From: Pseudolysinimonas_A sp049651805 | Lineage (GTDB): Bacteria; Actinomycetota; Actinomycetes; Actinomycetales; Microbacteriaceae | DNA length: 64,000 nucleotides | Reading direction: 5' to 3' | Assembly (NCBI RefSeq): GCF_049651805.1 | Contig: NZ_JBASCU010000022.1 | Span: 1-64,000 of the forward strand | Shown: positions 34,531 to 43,629 of the stretch, in pieces | How positions within the stretch are numbered: position 1 is the stretch's first letter | Layout of the letters: every line of letters starts with the position of its first letter | Made by a program: the position numbers and the translations under genes | Notes under the pieces: generated by a model | What the model was told of the DNA's origin: nothing | The model's input: only the letters and a program-made list of their open reading frames with translations | Database searches by the model: none

Positions 34531-35813
34531 TGGCGGCATCCATCGCCCAGATTCCGGCCGCGCGCCGCATCCAGCGCATCTACCTGACGCTGCTGCTCGG
34601 CAACACCCTCGCGGCGTCGTTCATCTGGGGCGTGAACACCCTCTTTCTGCTCGACGCCGGCCTGAGCAACCTCGAGGCGTTCGCGGCGAATGCGTTCTTC
34701 ACGCTCGGCATGGTGATCTTCGAGATCCCCACCGGGGTGGTCGCCGACACCGTCGGGCGCCGGGCGTCGTACCTGCTCGGCACGATCGTGCTCGCCGGAG
34801 CGACCGCCCTCTACTGGCTGATGTGGCTGTGGAGTTCACCGTTCTGGGCGTGGGCGCTCGTCTCGGTGCTGCTCGGACTGGGGTTCACCTTCTTCTCGGG
34901 TGCGGTCGAAGCGTGGCTGGTCGACGCCCTGCGCGCGAGCGAGTACACGGGGGAACTGGAGCCGGTGTTCTCGAAGGGCATGATCGTCGGCGGTATCGCG
35001 ATGCTGGCCGGATCCGTTCTCGGTGGTGTCGTCGCGCAGCTCACCGACTTGGGCGTTCCCTTCTTGCTGCGCGCCGGCATCCTCGTGCTCATGTTCGTCG
35101 TCGCGTTCCTCGCGATGCGCGACATCGGGTTCACGCCCGACCGCTCGGAGGGGCCGCTCAAGGCTGTGCGCACCGTGTTCCGCGGCTCGGTGAAGCACGG
35201 GCTCGGCAACGCCCCGGTGCGCTACCTCATGCTCGCCGCGCCGTTCACTGCCGGAGTCGGCATCTACGTCTTCTACGCCCTACAGCCCTACCTGCTCGAA
35301 CTCTGGGGCGACCCGAAGGCGTACTCGATCGCCGGCCTCGCCGCGGCGATCGTCGCCGGGTCGCAGATCGTCGGCGGCATCCTCGCGCCCCGCGTGCGGC
35401 GACTGTTCAAGAAGCGCACGACGGTGCTGATCCTCGCCGGCGCCATCGGGGTGGTGCTGCTGCTCGTGCTCGGCATCGTGCCCAACTTCTGGGTCGCCCT
35501 CGCGCTGCTCACCGCGTGGGGAATCTCGGCGTCGATCGACGACCCCATCCGCCGGGCCTACCTCAACGACCTCATCCCGTCGAAGCAGCGGGCGACGGTG
35601 CTGTCGTTCGAGTCGCTCATGGGCAACGTCGGCGGAATCGGCATCCAACCCGCCCTCGGCCGCGTCGCCGACCTCAGCGGCTACGCGTTCTCGCTCGTCA
35701 TCGGCGGCGTCATCAGCGCCGTCGCGGTGCCGTTCATGGCGCTGAGCCGGGCGCAGAACGCGCCCGCGGATGCCGCCCGCGGCGAAGAGGAAGAGACCGA
35801 ACCTCCCGCGTGA
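34530..35813 (+). CDS. MFS transporter
   Basis: A 427-residue protein with twelve hydrophobic segments. The cytoplasmic loop between helices 2 and 3 reads GVVADTVGRRASYL, the MFS signature. The long central loop and IDDPIRRAYLNDLIPSKQRATVL in helix 10-11 resemble a drug/metabolite exporter-like branch. Co-expressed with the FabG-like SDR; it may export or import that enzyme's product. Confidence 0.85.
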   Translation: MAASIAQIPAARRIQRIYLTLLLGNTLAASFIWGVNTLFLLDAGLSNLEAFAANAFFTLGMVIFEIPTGVVADTVGRRASYLLGTIVLAGATALYWLMWLWSSPFWAWALVSVLLGLGFTFFSGAVEAWLVDALRASEYTGELEPVFSKGMIVGGIAMLAGSVLGGVVAQLTDLGVPFLLRAGILVLMFVVAFLAMRDIGFTPDRSEGPLKAVRTVFRGSVKHGLGNAPVRYLMLAAPFTAGVGIYVFYALQPYLLELWGDPKAYSIAGLAAAIVAGSQIVGGILAPRVRRLFKKRTTVLILAGAIGVVLLLVLGIVPNFWVALALLTAWGISASIDDPIRRAYLNDLIPSKQRATVLSFESLMGNVGGIGIQPALGRVADLSGYAFSLVIGGVISAVAVPFMALSRAQNAPADAARGEEEETEPPA

Positions 35814-35826
35814 GGTAGCTCAGCCG

Positions 35827-37101
35827 TCACCAACCGTGCGATCGGACGTGATCAGCCACCGCTTCGGCGATGCGAGTGCCGATTGCGCGTTCGGAGTCTC
35901 CCGGGATGCCGTCCGCTGCAGCCGCGTACGCCGCCGCCAGCCCAGAGCGGATCTCCTGTACACGAGACTCCGCCTCGTCACGGGGTAGCCGCAGCCGTCG
36001 AGCCACGCCGAGGAAGTCGGACACGCCGATCTTGTCGATGCGGTACTCATCGCCGACCTTCATCGCCGACGCGAGTGGTTGCGTAGCGGGGTAAGCGAGG
36101 TGGGTACCCAAGTCGTAGAGCGGGGCCAGCTCGGCGGTCTCGGCGTTCAACACGACCGAGTAGTTCTTGGCGTGCGCATCAGTGTTCGCGGCGCTGACGT
36201 TGAACACGAGCGCGTCGAACAGGCGCCGCTGGGTGAGTCGGCGATTCTCGAGACGTTCGAAGGTGTCGATGAGTCGCGCCATCTGGGCGACACTCGGCCC
36301 GCCATCGGCCTGGTACTTGCGCGCCGGGGCCACTGACAGCGCTTGGCAGAAGTCCTCCTGATGCAGACGCCGCCATCGCCCGTCACGCTCAACCCGGTCG
36401 TAGCGCGCGGCGACGAAGACATGATCGCCCCGAGTTGTGGTGAGAAGCGACGCGTCGGCGACGTGGAGTCCCAGCCGCCGTGCCGCGGTCATGGTCACAT
36501 ATTCGTTGATGTGGTGCTCGAGGTAGGGGCGCACTGCAGGCTTCAGGATGTGAGTCGTCGGCGTGGCACCGTGGGGCACGCCCCAGACGCCTTCGGCGTC
36601 GCGGTAGAGCGCCACTTTCGGCTGGGCTCCGGGCAGGCTCCACCGCCCCGACGAGCCGCGGGTTCCCCAGGTGTCGGCGTTCGCGATGAGGTCGTCGATG
36701 ATTCCGGCAACGTCGGACTCGGAGAGCACGTCGATGTCGGCACGCCCGCCGGCATCCGAGGCCGGTTCCCCCGACGGGAGAATTCGCACGGCACCCGCTG
36801 CGTCACGCCCGACGTGGGCGAGAAGGCGGAACGGGTTCAGGGCTGAGGTGTGGAACTCGCGCGACAGCTCATCGAGGCGACCGGGGCTGTCGGGAAGCAG
36901 CCCCTGAAGATAGGGAACGACCGCACGCTGCGCGTGGAGCGCGCGCGAGACAGGCATCGAGAGCGAAAGCGGTGTGGCATCCGGCCGGGTGCGGTACTCG
37001 TCGTCGTATCGAAACGTGGTGGTGCCGCTCGGAGTCTGTTCGAGCACGCCGACGAAGGTGCCGTCGAGGTGCACGTCGAGCGCGGCGGGCGCGGGACTCA
37101 T
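35827..37101 (-). CDS. hipA: HipA-like serine/threonine kinase toxin
   Basis: A 424-residue protein from ATG 37101. Domain order is HipA N1 (GTFVGVLEQTPSG), Gly-rich loop SLPGAQPKVAL, THILKP with the ATP-binding Lys, catalytic NTDAHAKNYS (D308) and the metal-binding APLYDLGTH. HipA kinases phosphorylate targets such as glutamyl-tRNA synthetase and induce dormancy. Overlaps the antitoxin gene by 4 bp. Length is normal for a full HipA. Confidence 0.93.
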   Translation of the reverse strand: MSPAPAALDVHLDGTFVGVLEQTPSGTTTFRYDDEYRTRPDATPLSLSMPVSRALHAQRAVVPYLQGLLPDSPGRLDELSREFHTSALNPFRLLAHVGRDAAGAVRILPSGEPASDAGGRADIDVLSESDVAGIIDDLIANADTWGTRGSSGRWSLPGAQPKVALYRDAEGVWGVPHGATPTTHILKPAVRPYLEHHINEYVTMTAARRLGLHVADASLLTTTRGDHVFVAARYDRVERDGRWRRLHQEDFCQALSVAPARKYQADGGPSVAQMARLIDTFERLENRRLTQRRLFDALVFNVSAANTDAHAKNYSVVLNAETAELAPLYDLGTHLAYPATQPLASAMKVGDEYRIDKIGVSDFLGVARRLRLPRDEAESRVQEIRSGLAAAYAAAADGIPGDSERAIGTRIAEAVADHVRSHGW

Positions 37102-37325
37102 GGCTCGCCACCGCCGGTACGGGTGGCGAGTTCGACTCCGAGTCCCAGGACGGTGAGCACGTCGAACACCCGGTCGAGCCGTACCGTTGCCTTGCCGCCC
37201 TCGAATCGCACGACCCACTCGCGCGTGACCCCGGCGGCGTCCGCGAGCGACTGTTGCGACCAGCCGAGATGCTCGCGTCGCTCACGCACGGCCGCGCCGA
37301 GTTCGAGCACCGTTCTCACCCGCAT
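37098..37325 (-). CDS. hipB: HipB-like antitoxin, Xre-family HTH
   Basis: A 75-residue protein beginning MRVRTVLELG at ATG 37325. Residues about 10-65 form an Xre helix-turn-helix (GAAVRERREHLGWSQQSLAD and TREWVVRFEGGKATV). It should bind HipA and the operators just upstream. A longer frame extends to 37409 but would read straight through the operators, so the internal Met is preferred. Confidence 0.88.
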   Translation of the reverse strand: MRVRTVLELGAAVRERREHLGWSQQSLADAAGVTREWVVRFEGGKATVRLDRVFDVLTVLGLGVELATRTGGGEP

Positions 37326-37341
37326 GCCGACCCTCCCGCAC

Positions 37342-37409
37342 GTGCGCGTTCGCGCACACTCCTCAGTGTGCCCGATCGCGCACAGGTTGGGAAGTGCGCG
37401 ATCGCGCAC
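37342..37409. promoter_or_regulatory. Three 16 bp HipB-type operators at 26 bp spacing
   Basis: GTGCGCGTTCGCGCAC (37342-37357), GTGCCCGATCGCGCAC (37368-37383) and GTGCGCGATCGCGCAC (37394-37409) are upstream of hipB. Their centres are exactly 26 bp apart. The third ends one base before the stop codon of the neighbouring oxidoreductase gene. Evenly spaced palindromes fit cooperative HipB binding and autoregulation of hipBA. Confidence 0.8.
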
Positions 37410-38210
37410 TCAGCCGGTGGCGTTCTTCGCGTCGCGCCAGGCGAGCCAGTCCGCGACGCGCTCGAGATTGTGATTCGGGCCGGTGACGGCGACAGTGAAG
37501 AGCCGCGCGCCGAGGGCGTGCAGCTCGTCGGCATCCTCGAGTCGCTTCCTGCCGATCTCGACCGAGACCTCGATCTCGCCGGTGTCGCGCCCAACGGCCG
37601 CGCCGTGCTCTGCGAGGATGCCGAGCTTGCGTTCCAGGGTCGGGGCGTCGCTGAAGCTGTGCCAGATGTCGGCGTGCTGCGCGACGATGCGGAGGGTCTT
37701 CTTCTCGCCGCCACCGCCGATGAGGATCGGGATGTCGCGGGTCGGCGCAGGGTTGAGCTTGCCCCAGCGCTCCTCGATGACGGGCAGGTCGCGGGCGAGG
37801 GCATCCAGTCGGCTGCCGACGGTGCCGAACTCGTAGCCGTACTCGTCGTAGTCGCGCTCGAACCAGCCCGAGCCGGTGCCGAAGATGAACCGACCGGTGC
37901 CGGTGCCGTGCGCGCTGATGTGGTCGATCGTGCGGGCCATGTCGGCCTGCAGGTGGGCGTTGCGGTAGCTGTTGCAGTTGACCAGGGCGCCGATCTCGAC
38001 CCGACGGGTCTGCTCGGCGAGCGCGGCGAGCATCGTCCACGACTCGAAGTGCAACCCGTCGCGCTCGCCGCTGAGCGGAAAGAAGTGGTCCCAGTTGAAC
38101 AGGATGTCGACGCCCATCTCTTCCAGTTGGGCGGCGGTGTCTCGGATCTGCTCGTAGGGAGCGTGCTGCGGGGCGATCTGCACGCCGATGCGCACGTTCC
38201 GATGGGTCAT
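37410..38210 (-). CDS. LLM-class F420-dependent oxidoreductase
   Basis: A 266-residue luciferase-like TIM-barrel protein: VDILFNWDHFFPLSG, IGALVNCNSYRNAHLQADM, GRFIFGTGSGWFERDY and ILIGGGGEKKTLRIVAQHAD in order. The pattern matches mycobacterial F420-dependent enzymes rather than FMN types. The substrate is unknown. Its ATG overlaps the stop of the isochorismatase-like gene by 4 bp. Confidence 0.86.
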   Translation of the reverse strand: MTHRNVRIGVQIAPQHAPYEQIRDTAAQLEEMGVDILFNWDHFFPLSGERDGLHFESWTMLAALAEQTRRVEIGALVNCNSYRNAHLQADMARTIDHISAHGTGTGRFIFGTGSGWFERDYDEYGYEFGTVGSRLDALARDLPVIEERWGKLNPAPTRDIPILIGGGGEKKTLRIVAQHADIWHSFSDAPTLERKLGILAEHGAAVGRDTGEIEVSVEIGRKRLEDADELHALGARLFTVAVTGPNHNLERVADWLAWRDAKNATG

Positions 38211-38833
38211 GTCACTGGCAACACGCGGCCGTCGGGATCTCTTCCCGCAGCATCAGCGTCGAGGCGTATCGTCGCCGGCATGGGTGAGGGCGCGACGAGG
38301 TCGGCCGCAGTGACGACGTCGGCACCGGCATCCCGCAGCGCGGCGAGGAAGGCGGTGTGCACCGACAACCCGTCCACGACACGTTCGCCGTAACTCAGGT
38401 CGGGGGCCGCACACGCGTCGGCGACGACGACGGCCTCGAAACCGAGGTCGAGGGCGGCGCGCACCGACGCGTCAACACACATGCTCGTCATCATCCCCAT
38501 CACGACGAGCCGCTCGGCATTCAGTTCGGCCAGCTTCGCGGCGAGGTCGGTTTCGAGGAACGAGTTCGGATGCTCCTTCTGGATGAGCGTCTCACCCCCG
38601 GCGGGCTGCACAAGCGGATGGATCTCGATCCCCGGCGTGCCCGGTCGCATGAAGGCGGCATCCGGGGCATCCCAGACGTGCTGCATGTGCACCACCGGCG
38701 CCCCGTCGGCCCGGAAGCGATCGAGCACCGCGCGAGCCACCGCGACCGCATCGTCGGCACCGACCAACGGGTACGCGCCGCCCGGAAAGTAGTCGTTCTG
38801 CAGGTCGATCACCAGCAGTGTGGTGGTGCTCAC
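38207..38833 (-). CDS. Isochorismatase-family cysteine hydrolase
   Basis: A 208-residue protein from GTG 38833, 4 nt after GAAGG. The triad is visible: Asp in VIDLQNDYF, Lys in IQKEHPNSF and Cys in MTSMCVDASVRAA, preceded by the cis-peptide MGMM. Such enzymes (nicotinamidase, ureidoacrylate hydrolase, unknowns) cleave amides. It precedes the F420 oxidoreductase and follows the amidohydrolase, so a small nitrogen-compound pathway is possible. Confidence 0.86.
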   Translation of the reverse strand: MSTTTLLVIDLQNDYFPGGAYPLVGADDAVAVARAVLDRFRADGAPVVHMQHVWDAPDAAFMRPGTPGIEIHPLVQPAGGETLIQKEHPNSFLETDLAAKLAELNAERLVVMGMMTSMCVDASVRAALDLGFEAVVVADACAAPDLSYGERVVDGLSVHTAFLAALRDAGADVVTAADLVAPSPMPATIRLDADAAGRDPDGRVLPVT

Positions 38834-38846
38834 GATGCCTTCGCTT

Positions 38847-40463
38847 TCAGCCTGTCGCCGCGAACTGGATCTCGCCACCGACGACCGTTGCGAGAATTGC
38901 GGTACCTGCGAGTTCTTCCGGTGGGATGGCCAGGGGATCGGCGGCCAGGATCGTCAGGTCGGCGACCTTACCCACGGTAATCGAGCCTTCCGTGTGCGCG
39001 ACCCCCGCCGCAATGGCCGCGCCGATCGTGTATCCCTCGAGCGCCTGCAGAGCGGTCAGACTCTCCTCCGGCAGAACCGGGTCGTCGTCAGGTTGGGCGA
39101 CATCCCGACGCAGTTGGGCATCGGCCATGATGGCGAGCGGTTCGAAGGGAGCAACCGGCCAGTCCGATCCGAGCGCAAGAGTGACGCCGGCTTGCGCGAG
39201 AGCCCGGGTTCGCCAGGCACGCCGGGCGCGATCGGGCCCGAGCCGTTCGGACCAATTGTCGGTCAGGTCCGCCCGCACGAAATGGGTGCAGTGGGTGGGT
39301 TGCATGCTCGCGACCGCTCCGGATGCAGGGAAGACATCCACGAGGTCGTCGGGAAGAGTCTCTGCGTGCTCGATGCGATGCACGGGACCGCCCGGCACCT
39401 GTAGCTGCGCGATGGTGGTGAGGGCGAACCGGATGGCGGCATCCCCGATCGCGTGGGTCGCGGTGCCGATCCCGTTCTCCGCGAAGAAGCGCATGGCCGC
39501 CACATAGTCGGCCGGATTGCTCCACACCGAGTTGGTGGACTGACCGTGCGTGTCGGGGGCGTCGAGCCAGGCCGTGCCGCCGTCGATCGTTCCATCGAGG
39601 AAGAACTTCACCCCGTGCACCTTCCAGCGGCGCCCGCCTGTTCCCTGCCACTCGAGAAAGCGCGCCCAGTCGTCGGGACTGTGCTTGGGCTCGATCCACG
39701 GCGAGAATCGCAGGCGCAGCGGCAGTTCACCCTCGGCTTCGATGAGCCGCAGAAGATCAAACGGCTCCTCGAGGAAGTCCATCACCTGCGACGACGTCAG
39801 CCCGCTCGCAGCCATGTCGGCCAACAGCTGCTTCACGCGGTTCGCATGGTTTTCGATCGGCTCGCGCGGCAGCACCTCGAACACGGGCTGCATGGCCTCG
39901 GCCTCCAGCAGGAGCCCCGTCGGGATGCCGTGGCTGTCGGCATCCACGCGCGATCCGGTCGGGAAGGTGCGCGGCCCCGAGATGCCGGCCGCCTGCAACG
40001 CCGCCGGGTTCGCGAGAGCCGAGTGGGCGTCGAAGAAGCGAAGGAACATCGGCACGGTGCCGACGACCTCGTCGAGGGGCGCAGACGTCACGCGCTGAGA
40101 TCCCCACACGTTGGGGTCGAGCCCCCACCCTCGCAGCCAGTCACCCGGCTTGAGGCTCGCGAGCGCCGTGGTCAGCTCCCGCCGGAGTTCGGGCATCGAC
40201 GTGACCCCGCGAAGGTCCATGCCGACCGCGAAGCCCGCCCCCGAGACCGGATGCGCGTGGCCATCGCTGAGGCCCGGAACGATGGTCGCCCCCGGGTACC
40301 GGAGAGAGCGAGTGCCGGGTCCGATGAACCCGGCCATCTCGCTCTCTCCTCCCACCGCGACGACCACCCCGTCGCAGATCGCCACCGAGGTCGCCCCCAC
40401 CACCGCCGACATCGTGTGGATGCGGTCGGCGGTGAGGACGAGGTCGGCGGGGGAATCAGTCAT
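38847..40463 (-). CDS. Amidohydrolase, YtcJ-like (COG1574)
   Basis: A 538-residue metal-dependent hydrolase. The N-terminal beta-sandwich leads to LSDGHAHP (HxH ligands), then KFFLDGTIDGG (Lys that may be carbamylated), THAIGDAAI, RIEHAETLP and LGSDWPVAPFEP. YtcJ-type enzymes hydrolyse formamides or other amides. Overlaps the APC permease stop by 8 bp, so transport and hydrolysis are linked. Confidence 0.88.
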   Translation of the reverse strand: MTDSPADLVLTADRIHTMSAVVGATSVAICDGVVVAVGGESEMAGFIGPGTRSLRYPGATIVPGLSDGHAHPVSGAGFAVGMDLRGVTSMPELRRELTTALASLKPGDWLRGWGLDPNVWGSQRVTSAPLDEVVGTVPMFLRFFDAHSALANPAALQAAGISGPRTFPTGSRVDADSHGIPTGLLLEAEAMQPVFEVLPREPIENHANRVKQLLADMAASGLTSSQVMDFLEEPFDLLRLIEAEGELPLRLRFSPWIEPKHSPDDWARFLEWQGTGGRRWKVHGVKFFLDGTIDGGTAWLDAPDTHGQSTNSVWSNPADYVAAMRFFAENGIGTATHAIGDAAIRFALTTIAQLQVPGGPVHRIEHAETLPDDLVDVFPASGAVASMQPTHCTHFVRADLTDNWSERLGPDRARRAWRTRALAQAGVTLALGSDWPVAPFEPLAIMADAQLRRDVAQPDDDPVLPEESLTALQALEGYTIGAAIAAGVAHTEGSITVGKVADLTILAADPLAIPPEELAGTAILATVVGGEIQFAATG

Positions 40464-41919
40464 CCCGGTCGCCGCCGCCGATGCGCTCGTAGGTGGCCGG
40501 CCGGGTCCGCTTGTAGATGACAGCCAGAACGACTCCGACGAGGAAGGCGACCGGCACGACCAACAGGATGACCACGTTGGCTGCAGCTCCCGCTCCCGTG
40601 AGGACGTCGATGTTGATCACGATGAGAACGGCGAACCAGGCCAGCGCGACGGTGGCCAAGATGGCCGCCGGCAGCACGTACCACCTGCGTTCCAGGGTGC
40701 GGTTGCGCACGAAGAACACGATGACCGCAATGGATGCCAGCAGCTGCAGCACGAGGATTCCCACGACACCCGGGGTGTTGACCCAGATCAGCAGGTTGAG
40801 GAACGGGTCGGCGCCGGCGATCACGAAACCGCCGACGATCAGCACCGACAGGATGGTCTGCACGAGCCCCGCGATGTGTGGTGAACCGTTGCGCCGCGTG
40901 CTGGCGAGGGCTGCCGGCAGGATGCCGTCCCGCGCCAAGGCGTAGGTGTAGCGGTTGATCGTGTTGTGGAACGCAAGGAGCCCGGCGTAGACACTCGTGA
41001 CGATGAGTGCCAGCATCGCGAGGTTCGCCCACTGCCCGAGGAAGGTTTCGGCCGTGATGAACGCGAACGGGGTGACGCCGTTCTCACCGATGAAGCCCTG
41101 CACACCGCTTTCGCCCCACGCCTGCACGAGCAGCCAGACGATCACCGCGTAGAAGACGGTCAGGAACCCGATGGCGATGTAGGTCGCGCGGGGGATGGAC
41201 GTGTTCGGGTTGCGCGCCTCGGACCGGTAGAGCGCCGTCGCCTCGAAGCCGAGGAAGGCGCCGAGCGCCAGCCCCAGCACGACGCTGAGCTCCGGCGTGA
41301 ACACGAACGTCGGGTTGAACAGGCCGAACTGGAAGCCCTCAGGACCGCCCTGAATCGCGATCGCGATTCCCAGGATCAGAAGGATGAGCGTCTCGGCGAC
41401 GAGCAGCACGCCGAGCACCTTGGCTCCGACGTCGATGCCGAAGAAGCCGAGTGCCCATACTCCGGCGATGGCGAGGAAGGCCAGCACACCCCACGGCACC
41501 GTGATGCCGAAGAAGGTCTCGAGCATGGCGCTCGAGGTGATCGCGAAGAGGCCGTAGATGCCGATCTGCATGGCGTTATACGAGACGAGCGCCAGGATGC
41601 CAGCGCCGAGGCCCACGGTCTTGCCGAGCGCGTGGGAGATGTAGGTGTAGAAACCGCCGGTCTGGCGCACGTGGCGGGTCATCGCCATGAATCCGATGGC
41701 GAAGACCACGAGCGCCGCACCGGCGATCAGGTAGGCCGTCGGGGCCGCGGGCCCCGCGATGAGGATCGCCAGGGGGGCGACTCCCGCGATGGCCGTGAGG
41801 GGCGCGGCGGCGGAGACCACGAGGAAGACGATTCCGCCGGTGCCGAGGGCACCCTTCTTGAGTTGTCCGGGCTGCGCCTCGGAAGGTTGCGCTTCGGCGC
41901 TCTTCTCGCTGACTGACAT
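40456..41919 (-). CDS. APC-superfamily amino acid/amine permease
   Basis: A 487-residue protein from ATG 41919, with GGAGG 5 nt upstream. Twelve or more helices; the first has SAAAPLTAIAGVAP and later GFEATALYRSEARNPNTSIPRA, the conserved APC segment. Ethanolamine and polyamine permeases belong here. Divergent from the TetR gene; a TetR-type operator lies 38 bp upstream of its start. Confidence 0.88.
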   Translation of the reverse strand: MSVSEKSAEAQPSEAQPGQLKKGALGTGGIVFLVVSAAAPLTAIAGVAPLAILIAGPAAPTAYLIAGAALVVFAIGFMAMTRHVRQTGGFYTYISHALGKTVGLGAGILALVSYNAMQIGIYGLFAITSSAMLETFFGITVPWGVLAFLAIAGVWALGFFGIDVGAKVLGVLLVAETLILLILGIAIAIQGGPEGFQFGLFNPTFVFTPELSVVLGLALGAFLGFEATALYRSEARNPNTSIPRATYIAIGFLTVFYAVIVWLLVQAWGESGVQGFIGENGVTPFAFITAETFLGQWANLAMLALIVTSVYAGLLAFHNTINRYTYALARDGILPAALASTRRNGSPHIAGLVQTILSVLIVGGFVIAGADPFLNLLIWVNTPGVVGILVLQLLASIAVIVFFVRNRTLERRWYVLPAAILATVALAWFAVLIVINIDVLTGAGAAANVVILLVVPVAFLVGVVLAVIYKRTRPATYERIGGGDRDD

Positions 41920-41956
41920 CTGTACCTCCGGGTGGACTGCGTTGTCGATCACCAAA

Positions 41957-41976
41957 ACTAACAGTGTTCACTTAGT
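41957..41976. promoter_or_regulatory. Probable TetR operator between permease and tetR-like gene
   Basis: ACTAA at 41957-41961 and TTAGT at 41972-41976 flank a central GTG-TT-CAC (41964-41971), giving a 20 bp nested inverted repeat in an AT-rich patch. It is close to the permease start and 83 bp from the regulator start, a normal site for a TetR repressor controlling both. Confidence 0.55.
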
Positions 41977-42059
41977 ATGGGAGATACGAGGTTCGTGGTG
42001 CAATAGGCAATCGATCGTGACCGCGGTCGAGCGCATTCTGACGAGAGTTCGAGGTAGCG

Positions 42060-42683
42060 GTGGGACGACCCCTTACTCCTCTCCTCTCGGTCGAATTGAT
42101 TGCCGAGACCGCCCTCGAGATCATCGACAGCGGAGAACCGTTCAGCATGCGACGCCTGGCCAAGCGCCTGGGGGTGTCGGCGCCCGCGCTGTACAACCAC
42201 GTCGACGGCAAGGACGCGCTGGTCGAGCTCATTCGTGGCGTGATGGTGGCCGAGCATCCGGTGCCGATGGAGGACGGCGGAACGTGGGTCGACCGGGTCA
42301 CTGTGATCGCGCGAGCTCAACGCGCCGCCTACTCAGCGCATCCGAACGTCGTGCCGCTGCTCATCGGGGTGCCCCTCGCGCAGCCCGATGTGTTGGAGAT
42401 CTACCGCGACCTCGCTCGAACCCTTGCCTCCGCGGGCTTCGATGACGCCGAGGTCGGCGTACTCCTTGAGGTGATCGACAGTTTCGCGATCGGCAACGCC
42501 CTTGAGCAACGGGCACCGCAGCAGATCTGGGTGGACCCCGACGATGAAGGTGCGCTGGCGCGAGCGATGGGAAGTTGGAACAGCCCACAGGCCCTGCTCG
42601 ATGAAGCCTTCGAGACCGGCCTCGAGTTCATCCTCGGCGGGATGCAGGCGAGGCTCAGCAGCCGCCCGCGCACGGTCGACTGA
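42060..42683 (+). CDS. TetR-family transcriptional regulator
   Basis: A 207-residue regulator from GTG 42060. Residues about 9-55 are the helix-turn-helix (LIAETALEIIDSG then SMRRLAKRLGVSAPALYNHV). The C-terminal domain is of the TetR_C type (TetR itself). It opens the operon with a kinase and PLP enzyme and faces the APC permease, so the signal may be the imported amine. Confidence 0.88.
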   Translation: MGRPLTPLLSVELIAETALEIIDSGEPFSMRRLAKRLGVSAPALYNHVDGKDALVELIRGVMVAEHPVPMEDGGTWVDRVTVIARAQRAAYSAHPNVVPLLIGVPLAQPDVLEIYRDLARTLASAGFDDAEVGVLLEVIDSFAIGNALEQRAPQQIWVDPDDEGALARAMGSWNSPQALLDEAFETGLEFILGGMQARLSSRPRTVD

Positions 42684-42696
42684 AGGGGATCGACTC

Positions 42697-43629
42697 ATGA
42701 TCTCGCTCCTCGACGGACTCGCAGAGCCGTTCGACCACCTCGACTCCGCGGGAGCACACGCGGCGCTACGGCAGCACTGGGACATCGAGGCACCCGATCC
42801 GGTGCGGCTCGACACCGAGCGGGATGACACGTTCCGCGCGGGCGACGTGCTGCTGAAGGTCGCGCACCCCCGTGACGACCCCGCCGTGATCGAGATGCAA
42901 TCCGCCGCGTTGGCACACGTCGCGGCGACCGACCCCGGCATCCCCGTGCAGCGCGTCGTCGCGACCCTCGACGGGTCGTTGTCGGCTACGGTCGCCGGTC
43001 GTCACGCGCGCGCTCTGACCTGGCTCGACGGCGACATCGTCGTCGGCCGAGAACTGCCCGTCAGCTTTTTCGAGACGGCGGGCCGGATGGTGGGCCGCCT
43101 CAACCGCGCGCTCGCCAGCTTCCGGCATCCGGGCGCGCACCGCGACCTGGCCTGGGACCTGCCGCAGCTGCCCGACCTGCGACCCCACACCACCACCCCG
43201 CTGCACCTCGAGGTCATCGACCGCTTCATCGCCGAGACGCTGCCCGCCCTCACGACGCTGCCCCACCAGGTGATCCACAACGACAGCCACCCCGGCAACC
43301 TGCTCGTGCGCGCAGGTTCCCTCGAGGGCATCCTCGATTTCGGTGACGCGGTCTACTCGCCCCGAGTGTGCGAGCTGGCCGTCGCCCTCGCCTACCTCGT
43401 GCCCGACGGGCCGCGGCCGTGGCCCGAGGTCGACGCGTTCACGGCCGGATTCCTCGACGAGGTGCCACTCAGCGGGCCTGAGCTCGCGCAGCTGCCGATG
43501 CTGATGGTGGCTCGCACGATCATGCGCAGCGTGATCAACCAGGCGCTGCAGCGCCACGCGCACTCCGACCCGTCCGGCTTCTACGCCGCGAACGACCGCA
43601 AACTGCACCTGATCCTGAAGGAGGCGTGA
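42697..43629 (+). CDS. APH-family phosphotransferase (hydroxylysine/ethanolamine kinase-like)
   Basis: A 310-residue kinase-like protein beginning 13 bp after the regulator stop, with GAAGGGG upstream. Catalytic loop VIHNDSHPGNLL and metal-binding ILDFGDAVYSP are intact. The layout fits the APH branch that contains hydroxylysine kinase and choline/ethanolamine-type kinases. It overlaps the class III PLP enzyme by one base, a pairing also seen in the animal hydroxylysine kinase / phospho-lyase pathway. Substrate inferred. Confidence 0.82.
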   Translation: MISLLDGLAEPFDHLDSAGAHAALRQHWDIEAPDPVRLDTERDDTFRAGDVLLKVAHPRDDPAVIEMQSAALAHVAATDPGIPVQRVVATLDGSLSATVAGRHARALTWLDGDIVVGRELPVSFFETAGRMVGRLNRALASFRHPGAHRDLAWDLPQLPDLRPHTTTPLHLEVIDRFIAETLPALTTLPHQVIHNDSHPGNLLVRAGSLEGILDFGDAVYSPRVCELAVALAYLVPDGPRPWPEVDAFTAGFLDEVPLSGPELAQLPMLMVARTIMRSVINQALQRHAHSDPSGFYAANDRKLHLILKEA

